A stretch of 64,000 nt of DNA from Bacteroidota bacterium. GTDB taxonomy: Bacteria > Bacteroidota > Bacteroidia > Palsa-965. Each line of letters opens with the position of its first letter. The stretch's first letter is position 1. The notes under the pieces are model-generated. The model saw nothing but the letters and a program-made list of their open reading frames with translations, was not told where the DNA came from and made no database searches. A program made the translations under genes and the position numbers. Where the stretch lies: assembly GCA_006218065.1 (NCBI GenBank), contig VBWE01000020.1:36445-100444 (forward strand), written 5' to 3'. Of the stretch, positions 24,497 through 33,090 are shown piece by piece.

Positions 24497-26050
24497 ATGC
24501 CCGATTATTTGATTTACGTGGTAGGAGGCGGGGCTTTGCTTGTAGGGGCTTTAGTCGGAATGCTGATCAGCTCCGGCATGATGCGCAAAAAAGTGCTGCG
24601 CCAGGCCGATGAAAAGCTGAAAAAAGCCGAAGCCGACGGTGAAGCCATCAAAAAGGAAAAAATGCTCCAGGCCAAGGAGAAATTCCTGCAGCTTAAATCC
24701 GAACACGAAAAAGAGGTCAACGAAAAAAACAAGAACATCAACCAGGCCGAAAGCCGCATCAAACAGAAAGAACAGTCGCTCAACCAGAAACTGGAAGAGT
24801 ACCAGCGCAGGGACAAGGATGTTGAAAACCAGCGCAGGAGCCTCGAGCACCAGCTCGAACTGGCCGCCAAGAAGCAGGAAGACCTCGACAAAATGCACCG
24901 CAAACAGGTGGAGCAGCTCGAAACCGTAGCCGGCATGTCAGCCGACGCCGCCCGGGCCCAGCTCGTGGAATCGCTCAAAGGCGAAGCCCGCACCGAAGCC
25001 ATGGCTTTTGTAAAGGAAGTGATGGACGAGGCGAAAATGAACGCCAACAAGGAAGCCAAGAAGATCGTCATCCAGACCATCCAGCGAGTAGCCACCGAGC
25101 ACGCCGTGGAAAACTCGGTTTCCGTATTCCACATCGAGAACGATGAAATGAAAGGCCGGATCATCGGTCGTGAAGGACGGAATATCCGCGCGCTCGAAGC
25201 CGCTACAGGCATCGAGATCATCGTGGACGATACCCCGGAAGCGATCATCCTTTCCGGTTTCGATCCCGTGCGCCGCGAAATTGCGCGGCTGGCGCTGCAC
25301 CAGCTGGTTACCGACGGACGTATTCACCCGGCGCGTATCGAAGAAGTGGTGGAAAAAATCAAGAAACAGGTGGAGGAAGAAATCGCCGAAGTGGGCAAAC
25401 GTACCTGCATCGACCTCGGTATTCACAACCTGCACCCGGAACTGATGCGGATGGTGGGCCGGATGAAATACCGCTCGTCGTACGGACAGAACCTGCTCCA
25501 GCACTCGCGCGAAGTCGCTAATCTCTGCGCCATCATGGCTGCCGAACTCGGTCTTAACGTAAAAGCCGCCAAGCGCGCAGGCCTCCTGCACGATATCGGC
25601 AAAGTGCCCGACGACGAACCGGAATTGCCGCACGCCATCCTCGGCATGAAACTCGCTGAGAAATGCAAAGAGAAACCCGACGTGTGCAATGCCATCGGCG
25701 CACACCACGACGAAATTGAAATGAACTCGATGATCTCGCCCATCGTGCAGGTATGCGACGCCATTTCCGGCGCACGTCCCGGCGCACGCCGCGAAATCGT
25801 GGAGCAGTATATCAAACGTCTCAAGGACCTCGAAGCCCTCGCGCTTTCATATCCCGGCGTGGATAAAACCTATGCTATCCAGGCCGGCCGCGAACTGCGC
25901 GTGATCGTAGCCAGCGAAAAAGTGACGGATAAAGACGCCGAAAAACTCGCTATCGATATTTCGACGCGCATCCAGAACGAAATGACCTATCCCGGCCAGG
26001 TAAAAGTGACCGTGATCCGCGAAACCCGCGCTGTGGGAATTGCGAAGTAA
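24497..26050 (+). CDS. rny: Ribonuclease Y
   Basis: A 517-residue RNase Y of normal length. One N-terminal membrane helix ([18 protein letters not shown], residues 6-24) is followed by a long coiled coil (about 30-165). A KH domain ([19 protein letters not shown], near 215-240) and an HD domain ([11 protein letters not shown] and [10 protein letters not shown], the metal-binding His-Asp pair) come next. It is a membrane-anchored endonuclease that starts mRNA decay. The gene is followed by a terminator hairpin. It starts 137 bases after zapA, across a structured RNA region that could separate or attenuate expression. Confidence 0.97.
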   Translation: MPDYLIYVVGGGALLVGALVGMLISSGMMRKKVLRQADEKLKKAEADGEAIKKEKMLQAKEKFLQLKSEHEKEVNEKNKNINQAESRIKQKEQSLNQKLEEYQRRDKDVENQRRSLEHQLELAAKKQEDLDKMHRKQVEQLETVAGMSADAARAQLVESLKGEARTEAMAFVKEVMDEAKMNANKEAKKIVIQTIQRVATEHAVENSVSVFHIENDEMKGRIIGREGRNIRALEAATGIEIIVDDTPEAIILSGFDPVRREIARLALHQLVTDGRIHPARIEEVVEKIKKQVEEEIAEVGKRTCIDLGIHNLHPELMRMVGRMKYRSSYGQNLLQHSREVANLCAIMAAELGLNVKAAKRAGLLHDIGKVPDDEPELPHAILGMKLAEKCKEKPDVCNAIGAHHDEIEMNSMISPIVQVCDAISGARPGARREIVEQYIKRLKDLEALALSYPGVDKTYAIQAGRELRVIVASEKVTDKDAEKLAIDISTRIQNEMTYPGQVKVTVIRETRAVGIAK

Positions 26051-26078
26051 CGATTGAAGCAGAAGTTCATACAAAACG

Positions 26079-26110
26079 AAAGATCGCGGGAAACTGCGGT
26101 CTTTTGTTTT
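26079..26110 (+). terminator. Intrinsic terminator of rny
   Basis: AAAGATCGC (26079-26087) and GCGGTCTTT (26096-26104) pair with one G-U wobble around an 8-base loop; TTGTTTT follows. Confidence 0.7.
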
Positions 26111-26188
26111 ATTGCCGATTTTGGATTGGCGATTTTCGATTGCGCACGACCAGCCGCACCGGGAAATTGCCAATCCAAAATCGGCAAT
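26111..26188. repeat. Intergenic inverted repeat with perfect 20-bp arms
   Basis: 26111-26130 (ATTGCCGATTTTGGATTGGC) is exactly inverted at 26169-26188. Inside the loop the word GATTTTCGATT echoes the arm. It begins right at the end of the rny terminator and ends 34 bases before the -7 box of the flippase gene. Confidence 0.9.
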
Positions 26189-26221
26189 CAGTAAGAAGGC
26201 TACTCCGCAGGAGTTTTAAAC

Positions 26222-26229
26222 TAACTTTG
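26222..26229 (+). promoter_or_regulatory. -7 box (TAACTTTG) directly before the flippase gene
   Basis: Exact TAnnTTTG match only six bases before the GTG start, so the mRNA is predicted to be leaderless or nearly so. No TTG at the right spacing. Confidence 0.5.
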
Positions 26230-26235
26230 TAAACC

Positions 26236-27498
26236 GTGTTCGACCGGCTTTTCCGTTCCGATTTCGCCAAGAACCTCGCCACGCTGGTTTCCGCAACCGT
26301 GGCGGCGCAGGTTATCAGCTTCCTCTTCAACATGCTGCTGGCGCGTTTGTACACGCCGGAACAATTCGGGATCTTATCGGTTTTCGTTTCCCTCGTCGGA
26401 CTGGTCGCCGTGTTTTCCTGTTTCAAATTCGACGTGGCCCTGGTCGCCGCGAAATCGGACGAAGACGCGGAGAAGCTGCTGGCGCTGGGTTTCCGCATCA
26501 ACTTCATCGTTTCATTTGGCGCGCTGGTACTCGTGGCGGCGAATTACCTGCTCGGCGCAAACGGCATGTACGCCGGCGAAAAAGTGTACGACTGGCTCTG
26601 GTTTATTCCGCCCGCCGTTTTCCTCGTAACCGCTTCTCAACTGCTGTGGATGTGGAACGTGCGCGGAAAAAAATTCAAAAATATTTCCTGGGTACGCATC
26701 GGTGAAGCGCTGGTGAACGGCGGGCTCGCCGCGGCGGTTTTCGGGATCGGCGCCTGGGGACTGCTGGCCGGCACCCTGGCTTCACAGGCGCTGGCGGTTC
26801 TGCTTTTGTTTTTTATCGTGCTGCGCGCGGGAAATGTGCGGATGAGCGGTTTCAGCAAAACACAGCTTGCCGAAACGTTCCGCAACTACAAAGAATTTCC
26901 GCGCGTGAACATCCTGCAGGGATTCCTCGACATTTTCCAGCTCAGCCTGATCGTGATCTTTACGCAGCATTTTTATGGCGATGCCGTAGCCGGGCTTTAC
27001 GGACAATGCATGCGCGTGCTGCAGGTGCCCATGCGCCTGATCGTGCTGCCGGTGGCGCATGTGTATTTTTCGGAAGCGTCGGAACGTTTCCGCAGCGGCG
27101 GCGATCTGTACGGGCTCACGAAAAAAACGGCGCTGCGGACGGCGTTGTTCGCTTTGCCTGTAACGCTGGCTTTGCTGGCCGCGGGACCGGAACTTTTTGC
27201 GCTCGTCTTCGGGGAAAAATGGCGCGAAGCAGGCGTGTATGCGCAACTGCTTTCAGTGTGGATACTCGTGGACCTCGCACGCGCGCCGGTGCAGCAGGTG
27301 GCTTCGGTGGTCGGAAAACAGAAATGGATACTGCTCGTTTCGACAGGCGGATCGGTTTTGCTCACGGGTTTTCTTTTCGCCGGTTACCTGGCGGATTTGT
27401 CCGCGCGCTGGATATTTGCGGGAATCGGCGCATCACAGGCTTTGGTCGCGCTGGTTTTGGTATTTTTATCGCTGCGACTTTCAAAAATTAAACAATGA
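26236..27498 (+). CDS. Polysaccharide flippase (Wzx-like, MOP superfamily)
   Basis: A 420-residue membrane protein with about 12 hydrophobic segments. The N-terminus (NLATLVSATVAAQVISFLFNMLLARLYTPEQFG) is typical of the polysaccharide-biosynthesis branch of MOP exporters, which flip lipid-linked oligosaccharides across the inner membrane. I use the GTG start at 26236 because a -7 box lies six bases before it and the protein is then full length. It is the first gene of the glycan region. A second, different flippase lies at 55826-57133, so this organism may make at least two lipid-linked glycans. Confidence 0.88.
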   Translation: MFDRLFRSDFAKNLATLVSATVAAQVISFLFNMLLARLYTPEQFGILSVFVSLVGLVAVFSCFKFDVALVAAKSDEDAEKLLALGFRINFIVSFGALVLVAANYLLGANGMYAGEKVYDWLWFIPPAVFLVTASQLLWMWNVRGKKFKNISWVRIGEALVNGGLAAAVFGIGAWGLLAGTLASQALAVLLLFFIVLRAGNVRMSGFSKTQLAETFRNYKEFPRVNILQGFLDIFQLSLIVIFTQHFYGDAVAGLYGQCMRVLQVPMRLIVLPVAHVYFSEASERFRSGGDLYGLTKKTALRTALFALPVTLALLAAGPELFALVFGEKWREAGVYAQLLSVWILVDLARAPVQQVASVVGKQKWILLVSTGGSVLLTGFLFAGYLADLSARWIFAGIGASQALVALVLVFLSLRLSKIKQ

Positions 27499-27500
27499 AC

Positions 27501-27677
27501 CAATTTGAAAATTTGAAAATGATATCTCTGCCCGATCAAGTATGGGCATTTTCTCAATTTTCAAATCGTTGAATTTTCAAATCAGCATACGGATAAACCA
27601 ATTTGAAAATGATATTTCTGCCCGATCAAGTATGGGCATTTTCTCCATTTTCAAATCGTTGAATTTTCAAATCAGCA
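27501..27677. repeat. Tandem duplication of a CAATTTGAAAATG hairpin element
   Basis: Two 77-base copies (27511-27587 and 27601-27677, spacing 90) differ at two positions. Each can fold through GAAAATG/CATTTTC and the word ATTTGAAAA versus TTTTCAAAT. The first is preceded by the 21-base word CAATTTGAAAATTTGAAAAT-G, which recurs exactly at 37639-37659. Confidence 0.92.
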
Positions 27678-27682
27678 ATATT

Positions 27683-28540
27683 ATGATTTACGATTGCTTT
27701 ACATTTTTCAACGAACTCGATCTGCTGGAGATCCGCCTGCATATTCTCGATTCCGTCGCGGATAAATTCGTGCTTGTGGAAGCCACGCAAACGCACCAGG
27801 GAAAACCGAAGCCGCTGTATTACGAAGAAAACAAAGCCCGTTTCGAAAAATTTCATCACAAGATCATTCACGTTATCGTGGATGAATATCCCTCCAATCC
27901 CGCAGGAAATTCCTGGATGCTGGAGCACAACCAGCGCAACGGTATTTTAAAGGGACTGAAAGACGCGAAGCCCGACGACGTAGTAATTATTTCCGACCTC
28001 GACGAAATTCCCGACCCGCAGAAAATCCGTGCGCATAAAGACGAAGCCGGCGTTAAAGTTTTCCGGCACCGCATGTTTTACTATTTCGTGAACTGTGTGA
28101 ATGAAGGCGAGGACGGCAGCGGTTTCGCCTGGAACGGCAGTGTGCTGGTTCACCGCCGCGACATCGGCGCTGCCGTGCAGCCTTTCCGCGAGAACAGCAT
28201 GAAACTGCTGGCCTGGTTTCATGCGAAACCGCTGCACCGCCTGTACTGGCGGATACGTTTTTCCATCGTCGGTCCGCGCGTGAAATTCATCCACAAAGCC
28301 GGCTGGCATTTCAGTTACCTCGGCGGCGTGGAACGCATCATCAAAAAACTGGAATCCTTCGCGCACACCGAATACAACAAACCCGAATACAAGGACCCGC
28401 AGCGCATCGCCGAAATCCTCGAAAAAGGCGAAGACCTTTTCGGCCGTGGATTCAAATACCGTTTTGTGCCGCTCGATGAATCGTTCCCGGTGTGGCTGAG
28501 GGAGAATATTGCGAAGTATCCGGGGTTGGTGAAGAAGTAA
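27683..28540 (+). CDS. Family 17 glycosyltransferase
   Basis: The start is placed at the ATG at 27683 (MIYDCFTFFNELDLLEIRL), which is how GT17 proteins begin; the open frame continues upstream only through the repeated hairpin. The 285-residue protein carries LVEATQTHQGKPKPLYYEEN, VIISDLDEIPDP (the metal-binding DxD-like acidic motif) and AGWHFSYLGG, all characteristic of GT17 (beta-1,4-N-acetylglucosaminyltransferase family in eukaryotes). It is cytoplasmic by prediction. In bacteria the sugar and acceptor are generally unknown. Its place behind the flippase suggests a role in the same surface glycan. Confidence 0.9.
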   Translation: MIYDCFTFFNELDLLEIRLHILDSVADKFVLVEATQTHQGKPKPLYYEENKARFEKFHHKIIHVIVDEYPSNPAGNSWMLEHNQRNGILKGLKDAKPDDVVIISDLDEIPDPQKIRAHKDEAGVKVFRHRMFYYFVNCVNEGEDGSGFAWNGSVLVHRRDIGAAVQPFRENSMKLLAWFHAKPLHRLYWRIRFSIVGPRVKFIHKAGWHFSYLGGVERIIKKLESFAHTEYNKPEYKDPQRIAEILEKGEDLFGRGFKYRFVPLDESFPVWLRENIAKYPGLVKK

Positions 28541-28549
28541 ACCGGAATT

Positions 28550-29137
28550 TCAATCCGCCGCATCGCCGAATAAATTCCTGTCCACATTATACCGATACGC
28601 ACCATAAAGCAGGTTCGCCGTACTGATGTCGAGTCCGAAACAGGCGTTGCCGGGGAAAAATAACCGGTAACCGAAGAAAGTCCCTTTTTGCGTGGGATCA
28701 TAACTAAGATCGATTTCTGGCGTCCACTTTTTCGACCGGGTTTTATTTCTGTTTTCGGAACCCCAGCGAAGTAATGTTTTCGAAGCACCTGCCTTGAACA
28801 TCAGGCGCGCATCGGAATAGGCCAGGGCGCCGAAACTTACCGTACGGTACCACGTGCTGGCATAAATCTCGCCTTTGGAATGAAAATAATTGAAAGATGC
28901 ATATATGCCCGTTGCTGTTCTCCCTGGACTCATGTCAAACACAATAGGTGCGTAATTCAGTTCTGCACCGAATGATATGCCGGCTCCGAAAATATAACCT
29001 GCAGAAATCCCCGGAATAATTGCCAGGGGACGCGGGCCACGGGCATAAACACCCGCCGGGTCAATCAGAGCTCCGAAGAGCAAAAGCATCACTGCTGGTA
29101 ATTTCCTCATGCTGCAAGAAAGCGTTTTTTTAATCAA
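28550..29137 (-). CDS. Exported beta-rich protein, function unknown
   Basis: A 195-residue protein with an N-terminal signal peptide. The first candidate start is at 29137, but the ATG at 29110 (MRKLPAVMLLLFGALIDPAG) gives a cleaner signal. The rest is rich in alternating aromatic and Gly residues (GISAGYIFGAGISFGAELNY, ATGIYASFNYFHSKGE, FGYRLFFPG), suggesting an eight- to ten-strand outer-membrane barrel. I know no family for it. It is convergent with the GT17 gene, nine bases apart, and has no cotranscribed partner. Confidence 0.65.
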   Translation of the reverse strand: MIKKTLSCSMRKLPAVMLLLFGALIDPAGVYARGPRPLAIIPGISAGYIFGAGISFGAELNYAPIVFDMSPGRTATGIYASFNYFHSKGEIYASTWYRTVSFGALAYSDARLMFKAGASKTLLRWGSENRNKTRSKKWTPEIDLSYDPTQKGTFFGYRLFFPGNACFGLDISTANLLYGAYRYNVDRNLFGDAAD

Positions 29138-29340
29138 AGCAGGATCAGAACGTATAGATAAATGAAACTTGAAACTATAAACTATCGATCAGTTTCTTCA
29201 TCCCGCAGGCATCCACAACAACCTCAAATCCGCAGCAAATAAGCCAGGCTTTTGTAACATTAGGGAACAGCCAACCGGACCAAATAAAAATAACTACACA
29301 TCTCGCCAGCCGAAACAAACCGCCGAACGTTTTTTACAAC

Positions 29341-29988
29341 CTAAAACCCCGCCAGTTTATCAACAGGAATCATCTCAAACAACTGGTTGAGCGCATCCAT
29401 CCGGTTGTGGTCGATGCCCTGGATATGCACGCGGAAACGTCCGCCTACTTCAACCATCAGTTCCACGTTTGAAGCGTTGTTGCCGGACGAAGCATCCATC
29501 CAGGTATAACCGCTGTAAACGTCTTTCTTTTCTATGCGGGCAAAGGTAACCTTGGCATTACCGGCGGCGGCCTTTTCTGCATTCGCTGTGCGTCTTTTTA
29601 TTTCGCTGGCGAGATCGGCCGGATCGCTGCAATAATCGGAAATCTTCAGGGAAATATATTTGGCCTTCATCGGATCGCTGGTTCCCGCTTTGTCGATCTG
29701 GTATTTTTGATTTCCCGTACTTCTTTTGGGATCGTCGTCTGCGCCGCAACGAATAGAGACGGTAACCTCCGGGCTTCCATGTACCGTCAGTAATGCATTC
29801 CCGCCTGGGAAAAAGGGAACGAAATCTTCGTTCTTCGTAAAGCAGCAGCCTTTTCCTTCGGCTTTGGCTGCTTTTTCCTCTGCAGGTTTGTCAGCAGTCT
29901 TTTTTTCGGTTTCGGATGAACAGCCAGCGGCAAGCAAAGCAGTCATAAAAACAGAATGCGTGAAGAAGTTTACCGGCTTTCGTTTCAT
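29341..29988 (-). CDS. Lipoprotein of unknown function
   Basis: A 215-residue protein with a lipoprotein signal ending in LLAAGC, then a Lys/Glu/Ala-rich linker (residues 27-48) and a globular part beginning KGCCFTKNEDFVPFF. It contains SIRCGADDDPKRS and a C-terminal VELMVEVGGRFRVHIQG. No enzymatic motif is visible. It is probably tethered to the inner leaflet of the outer membrane. It is flanked by about 200 bases on each side, so it is likely transcribed alone. Confidence 0.7.
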   Translation of the reverse strand: MKRKPVNFFTHSVFMTALLAAGCSSETEKKTADKPAEEKAAKAEGKGCCFTKNEDFVPFFPGGNALLTVHGSPEVTVSIRCGADDDPKRSTGNQKYQIDKAGTSDPMKAKYISLKISDYCSDPADLASEIKRRTANAEKAAAGNAKVTFARIEKKDVYSGYTWMDASSGNNASNVELMVEVGGRFRVHIQGIDHNRMDALNQLFEMIPVDKLAGF

Positions 29989-30063
29989 AGCGATGGATGA
30001 TTTGAAATTGTGGAATGGAAATGTACAATTTCTTCATCTTCCGGGCAACCAGGTTAACAAAGA

Positions 30064-30191
30064 GGTAGTGCGTCAGTTTAAAAATATTCGCTCTTTACCG
30101 CAGGGACGCAGGGACGCAGAGTTTACGCAGAGAAACCCTATACTCAGCGGCAAGGGCAGGCGGGGAGGCTCAGTCATACTGACGCACTGCC
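30064..30191. mobile_element. MITE-like element, 128 bp, with terminal inverted repeats and 8-bp direct repeats
   Basis: The ends are GG(T/C)AGTGCGTCAGT in inverse orientation (30064-30077 and 30178-30191, 13 of 14 matching). They are directly flanked on both sides by AACAAAGA (30056-30063 and 30192-30199), which looks like a target-site duplication. The interior has no open frame but holds the reiterated word GGGACGCAG/TACGCAGAG (30096-30137). There is no transposase in the window, so movement would need one elsewhere. Confidence 0.65.
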
Positions 30192-30211
30192 AACAAAGAT
30201 GCTGCCTGTAT

Positions 30212-30604
30212 TTAATACCTCCGCCCGATAACGGCGTCTTTCACTTTCGGCCGGATTTCAAAATAGTCGGACGTATGCTGCCTGTTTTTGTAAATATAAT
30301 CCGCCAGATCTTCCAGCTCCATCATTTTCCATTCCGCGCTCCAGCCATGATTGGCAAGCATACAGGCGAAACCATTATCCATTTTTTGTATCGATACGTA
30401 CGCCCCGGGATCACTGATCTGCGGATGGAAATAATCGAAAAAGGACAATTCAAATTTGGAAGGTAATGTTTGCAGGAATTCCCGGATTTGTTCGCGACTG
30501 CTTTCTTCCCCGATGCTTACGCGAAGCCCGTTTCGGCTAAATCCCGCGGTTTTCAAACCTTTCAGGCCGATGAGCTGAATCCGTATGCGGAGTTTTTCAA
30601 ACAT
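30212..30604 (-). CDS. Small cytoplasmic protein of unknown function
   Basis: A 130-residue soluble protein (MFEKLRIRIQLIGLKGLKTA). It has a mixed alpha/beta character, with LQTLPSKFELSFFDYFHPQI and a Trp-rich GWSAEWKMMELEDLADYIY. No signal peptide, membrane segment or known motif is seen. It lies 18 bases behind the GNAT gene on the same strand and is likely the last gene of the GT4/FMN-reductase/GNAT run. Confidence 0.65.
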   Translation of the reverse strand: MFEKLRIRIQLIGLKGLKTAGFSRNGLRVSIGEESSREQIREFLQTLPSKFELSFFDYFHPQISDPGAYVSIQKMDNGFACMLANHGWSAEWKMMELEDLADYIYKNRQHTSDYFEIRPKVKDAVIGRRY

Positions 30605-30622
30605 GATAGTTTGTGAACGGGT

Positions 30623-31102
30623 TCAAATCCCCGGCAGTTCTTTTTCCATCACGACAGTATCATGCCCGTGATAGATGATACGCTCTGTCGGTTTCCAGCC
30701 GGAGCGGAGATAAAGCGTTTCCGCAGTGAACGTATAGAGGTAAATTTTCCGGATTCCGATTTCCCGGGACACGTTTTCGATTTCATCGAGCAGGATTCTG
30801 CCAATGCCCTGGTTCCTGTTTTCCGGCTTTGTGTAAACCAAAGCAACCCAGGGGCCGGTTGCGCGGAATTTTTCGTGTTCCATTAAAATGCCGACCTGGT
30901 GGTAAAGTCCGCCTGTAGCCACAGGTTGATCATCTTTGCTGAGCACCAGGTGGAAAATAATATCGTCGGGTGATTGCGTGGAAAGCCGTTTGATCGTTCT
31001 TTCAGCCGGGACATTCCATTCTTCCCGGTACCAGTGTGCAATGCTTTCGATTCGTGCGTGATCTGAAGGCAGCAGCTTTTGAATGGTTATACCGTTCATC
31101 AT
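30623..31102 (-). CDS. GNAT-family N-acetyltransferase
   Basis: A 159-residue GNAT protein. Acetyl-CoA binding motif A is seen as VALVYTKPENRNQGIGRILLDEIE (Q/RxxGxG/A form), followed by motif B (YLYTFTAETLYLRSGWKP). The N-terminal region reads LVLSKDDQPVATGGLYH, the usual strand pair. It transfers an acetyl group from acetyl-CoA to an amine; the acceptor cannot be told. It starts one base before the stop of the FMN reductase gene ends, so the genes are cotranscribed. Confidence 0.88.
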   Translation of the reverse strand: MMNGITIQKLLPSDHARIESIAHWYREEWNVPAERTIKRLSTQSPDDIIFHLVLSKDDQPVATGGLYHQVGILMEHEKFRATGPWVALVYTKPENRNQGIGRILLDEIENVSREIGIRKIYLYTFTAETLYLRSGWKPTERIIYHGHDTVVMEKELPGI

Positions 31103-31103
31103 T

Positions 31104-31652
31104 TTAAAGGTACGCAGTCTTTGCAGTTTCCATTAATTCAATAAAAGATGCAATGAGCGAACTGACTTTTTCCAGGGTCGGCGCATCTGTGATTTTACAA
31201 TCGCTGCTGACTTTTGTTTTCGCATGAGAAATCACCATGTGGGTTTTATCAGTCACCCGGGCCTCAATAACTTTCAGCGTTTCCATCAGGGAGGCGTGCC
31301 CTTTCTGTCCGACAGAAGAAGCCGTGATCAATGCCGTGGGTTTATGTGAAAACTCGCAGGAAGAAACTGTCCAGTCAATCGCATTTTTGAGGGTTCCGGG
31401 AACACCCATGGCATATTCCGGTGTGCAGATGAGGATTCCGTCGGCAGCGGCCAGCAATTTTCTGAACGCTGTTACTGCTTCGGGTGGATTGTTGTTGTCG
31501 AGATCCGGGTTGAAATGAGGAATCGTTGCAATGTCATTAAATACAGTTACGTCAAACCGGTTTACGGCAAGTCCGGCAATCGCTTTTATCAGGTTCAGGT
31601 TTGTGGAGCCGGGGCGCGTACTTCCGGAAATGGCAATAATTTTCTTTTTCAT
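31104..31652 (-). CDS. NADPH-dependent FMN reductase family protein
   Basis: A 182-residue flavodoxin-like protein. The phosphate-binding loop GSTRPGSTN (residues 10-18) and the TPEYAMGVPGTLKNAIDW motif are diagnostic of this family (YieF/ChrR/azoreductase type), which reduces quinones, chromate or azo compounds using NAD(P)H through FMN. It is cytoplasmic. It lies 18 bases behind a GT4 gene and just ahead of the GNAT gene, with no obvious functional link to either. Confidence 0.92.
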   Translation of the reverse strand: MKKKIIAISGSTRPGSTNLNLIKAIAGLAVNRFDVTVFNDIATIPHFNPDLDNNNPPEAVTAFRKLLAAADGILICTPEYAMGVPGTLKNAIDWTVSSCEFSHKPTALITASSVGQKGHASLMETLKVIEARVTDKTHMVISHAKTKVSSDCKITDAPTLEKVSSLIASFIELMETAKTAYL

Positions 31653-31670
31653 GACCCATTTTTGACTTGA

Positions 31671-32816
31671 CTATAACGTATCAATCAACCTCTTCATCTC
31701 CATCCCCCAGGCATCCCAGTTCAGCTTTTCATCATACAGCCTGCGCGAAGATTCCGCCAGTGCATCGAATGTGTTTGGATCGGAATAAATGTTCCTGATT
31801 TTTTCCGCATACACTTTTCCGCCGGCTTCGTGCGGCAGGCGATAACCGTTGATGCCGTCGAAAACCACGCCGCCCACACCGCCGGTATCGGTTGTGATGG
31901 ACGGAATACCGTACGCGCTCGCTTCGCAGAACACGATACCGAAACATTCGGCGCGCGTGGGCAGAAGCAGGAAGTGCGTTTGCTGGAGCAGTTCCTCGAA
32001 ACGCCGGCGTTGTGTTTCGTCGTTTTTGTCGAGGAAAGGAATAACGTCCATTTTTTCGTGGCGGAAATGATCAGGCGGAACGCAGCCGCAAACCGTCAGT
32101 CGCGCATCGAAGCCCTGTTTCTCAAGTTCCAGCAGCGTATCGAAAGCGATCGGTCCGCCTTTGCGTTCCCATTCCACGCCGAGGAAGAGCAGGCGGCAGG
32201 GATCGTTTTTCTTTTTCGGGAATATTTTTTCCTTTTCCGGCGGCGTTTCAATATTCGCGCCGATGGGAAAAATATGAATGCGTTCCGGATCGGCGCCGTA
32301 ATCCTTTATCGCCGAATCGGCCGCCCACTGGGAGGTGTAGAGCAGGAAACGCGAACGCGCAATGGACAGCCGCTCGATCTCATGTCCCTGTTTTTTCGAA
32401 TTTTCCAGCAGCGAATCGTAAAAAGGATAGTAGCCGATCATCCGCGCAAAAGTGGAATCAGCCAGGCGGAAAATCGGCAGATCCGTTTCGAGGTACGTGA
32501 GTTCCGTGGAAGCTGCCGGCGCAAAAATCAGGTCGTATTTCCTTTCTTTGAGCTTCGCTTCGAAAAATTCAGCCGCCGCACGGGCCAGCCGCAGCGAATG
32601 CGTATAATCATAACCCCGGCCCAGCAAACGCCGCGATAAAAAAGCAATGCCGCGTCCCGTATTCAGGATGTTTTTCGGCTTAAAAGGCCCAAGCGCATGC
32701 ACATCGCCGCAATGTTCCTGCAAAGCCTTGTACGAATGGTACACGATACCCGACCAGGAACGCCTGTCGTGCGGCTCGTGCGAAGAAAGGAAAGCGATCT
32801 GCGGGCGTTTTTCCAC
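31671..32816 (-). CDS. GT4-like glycosyltransferase
   Basis: A 381-residue GT-B enzyme. The C-terminal half carries the family signature: RLLFLGVEWERKGG, then FLLLPTRAECFGIVFCEASAYGIPSI, with the EX7E-type glutamates (E in ECFGIVFCEA). The GTDTGG-like turn TTDTGGVGGVV follows. It is cytoplasmic or peripherally membrane bound. It faces away from the O-antigen ligase gene at 33091, and a word-repeat element occupies the shared upstream region. A weak -7 box (TACTTTTA) lies six bases before its start. Confidence 0.9.
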   Translation of the reverse strand: MEKRPQIAFLSSHEPHDRRSWSGIVYHSYKALQEHCGDVHALGPFKPKNILNTGRGIAFLSRRLLGRGYDYTHSLRLARAAAEFFEAKLKERKYDLIFAPAASTELTYLETDLPIFRLADSTFARMIGYYPFYDSLLENSKKQGHEIERLSIARSRFLLYTSQWAADSAIKDYGADPERIHIFPIGANIETPPEKEKIFPKKKNDPCRLLFLGVEWERKGGPIAFDTLLELEKQGFDARLTVCGCVPPDHFRHEKMDVIPFLDKNDETQRRRFEELLQQTHFLLLPTRAECFGIVFCEASAYGIPSITTDTGGVGGVVFDGINGYRLPHEAGGKVYAEKIRNIYSDPNTFDALAESSRRLYDEKLNWDAWGMEMKRLIDTL

Positions 32817-32898
32817 GACGTAAAAGTAAGGACTTGTGGAAACCTCAGCGTGCCTTTTACAGAAATGTTGGTATGCCTTCGGATGTTTTTACAAAGCG

Positions 32899-33000
32899 GC
32901 AGTCGGCAGTCAGCAGGGAGTGATCCATTTATGCTTCGTCGAAGACGAAGCATAAAGATGTTGACTACTCCTCGCCGAAAGACTGCCGACTGCTGACTGC
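32899..33000. repeat. Two-tier inverted repeat (GCAGTCGGCAGTC words) with nested 13-bp hairpin
   Basis: Left GCAGTCGGCAGTC (32899-32911) is inverted at 32981-32993, and GCAGTCAGCAG (32906-32916) is inverted at 32990-33000, the arms being built of shuffled copies of GCAGTC. Nested inside is a perfect hairpin, TTTATGCTTCGTC (32928-32940) with loop GAA and its inverse to 32956. It sits between divergent glycan genes. Confidence 0.88.
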
Positions 33001-33090
33001 TGCTGCCGACTTGAACGCACGGCAATACTGACTTCCCGCTTCCGCAAACATCGTTTTAAACAGTTTCTTGTTACCTTCGTTACGGCCACT

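Noticed and set aside
27542..27682. Upstream extension of the GT17 gene
   Set aside because: The frame is open only because the 90-base repeat is a multiple of three; the translated part is a repeat of the same words and not like GT17.
30611..30640. tRNA T-loop-like sequence (GGGTTCAAATCCC)
   Set aside because: It overlaps the start of the 130-residue gene and the end of the GNAT gene; no acceptor, D or anticodon arms can be drawn.
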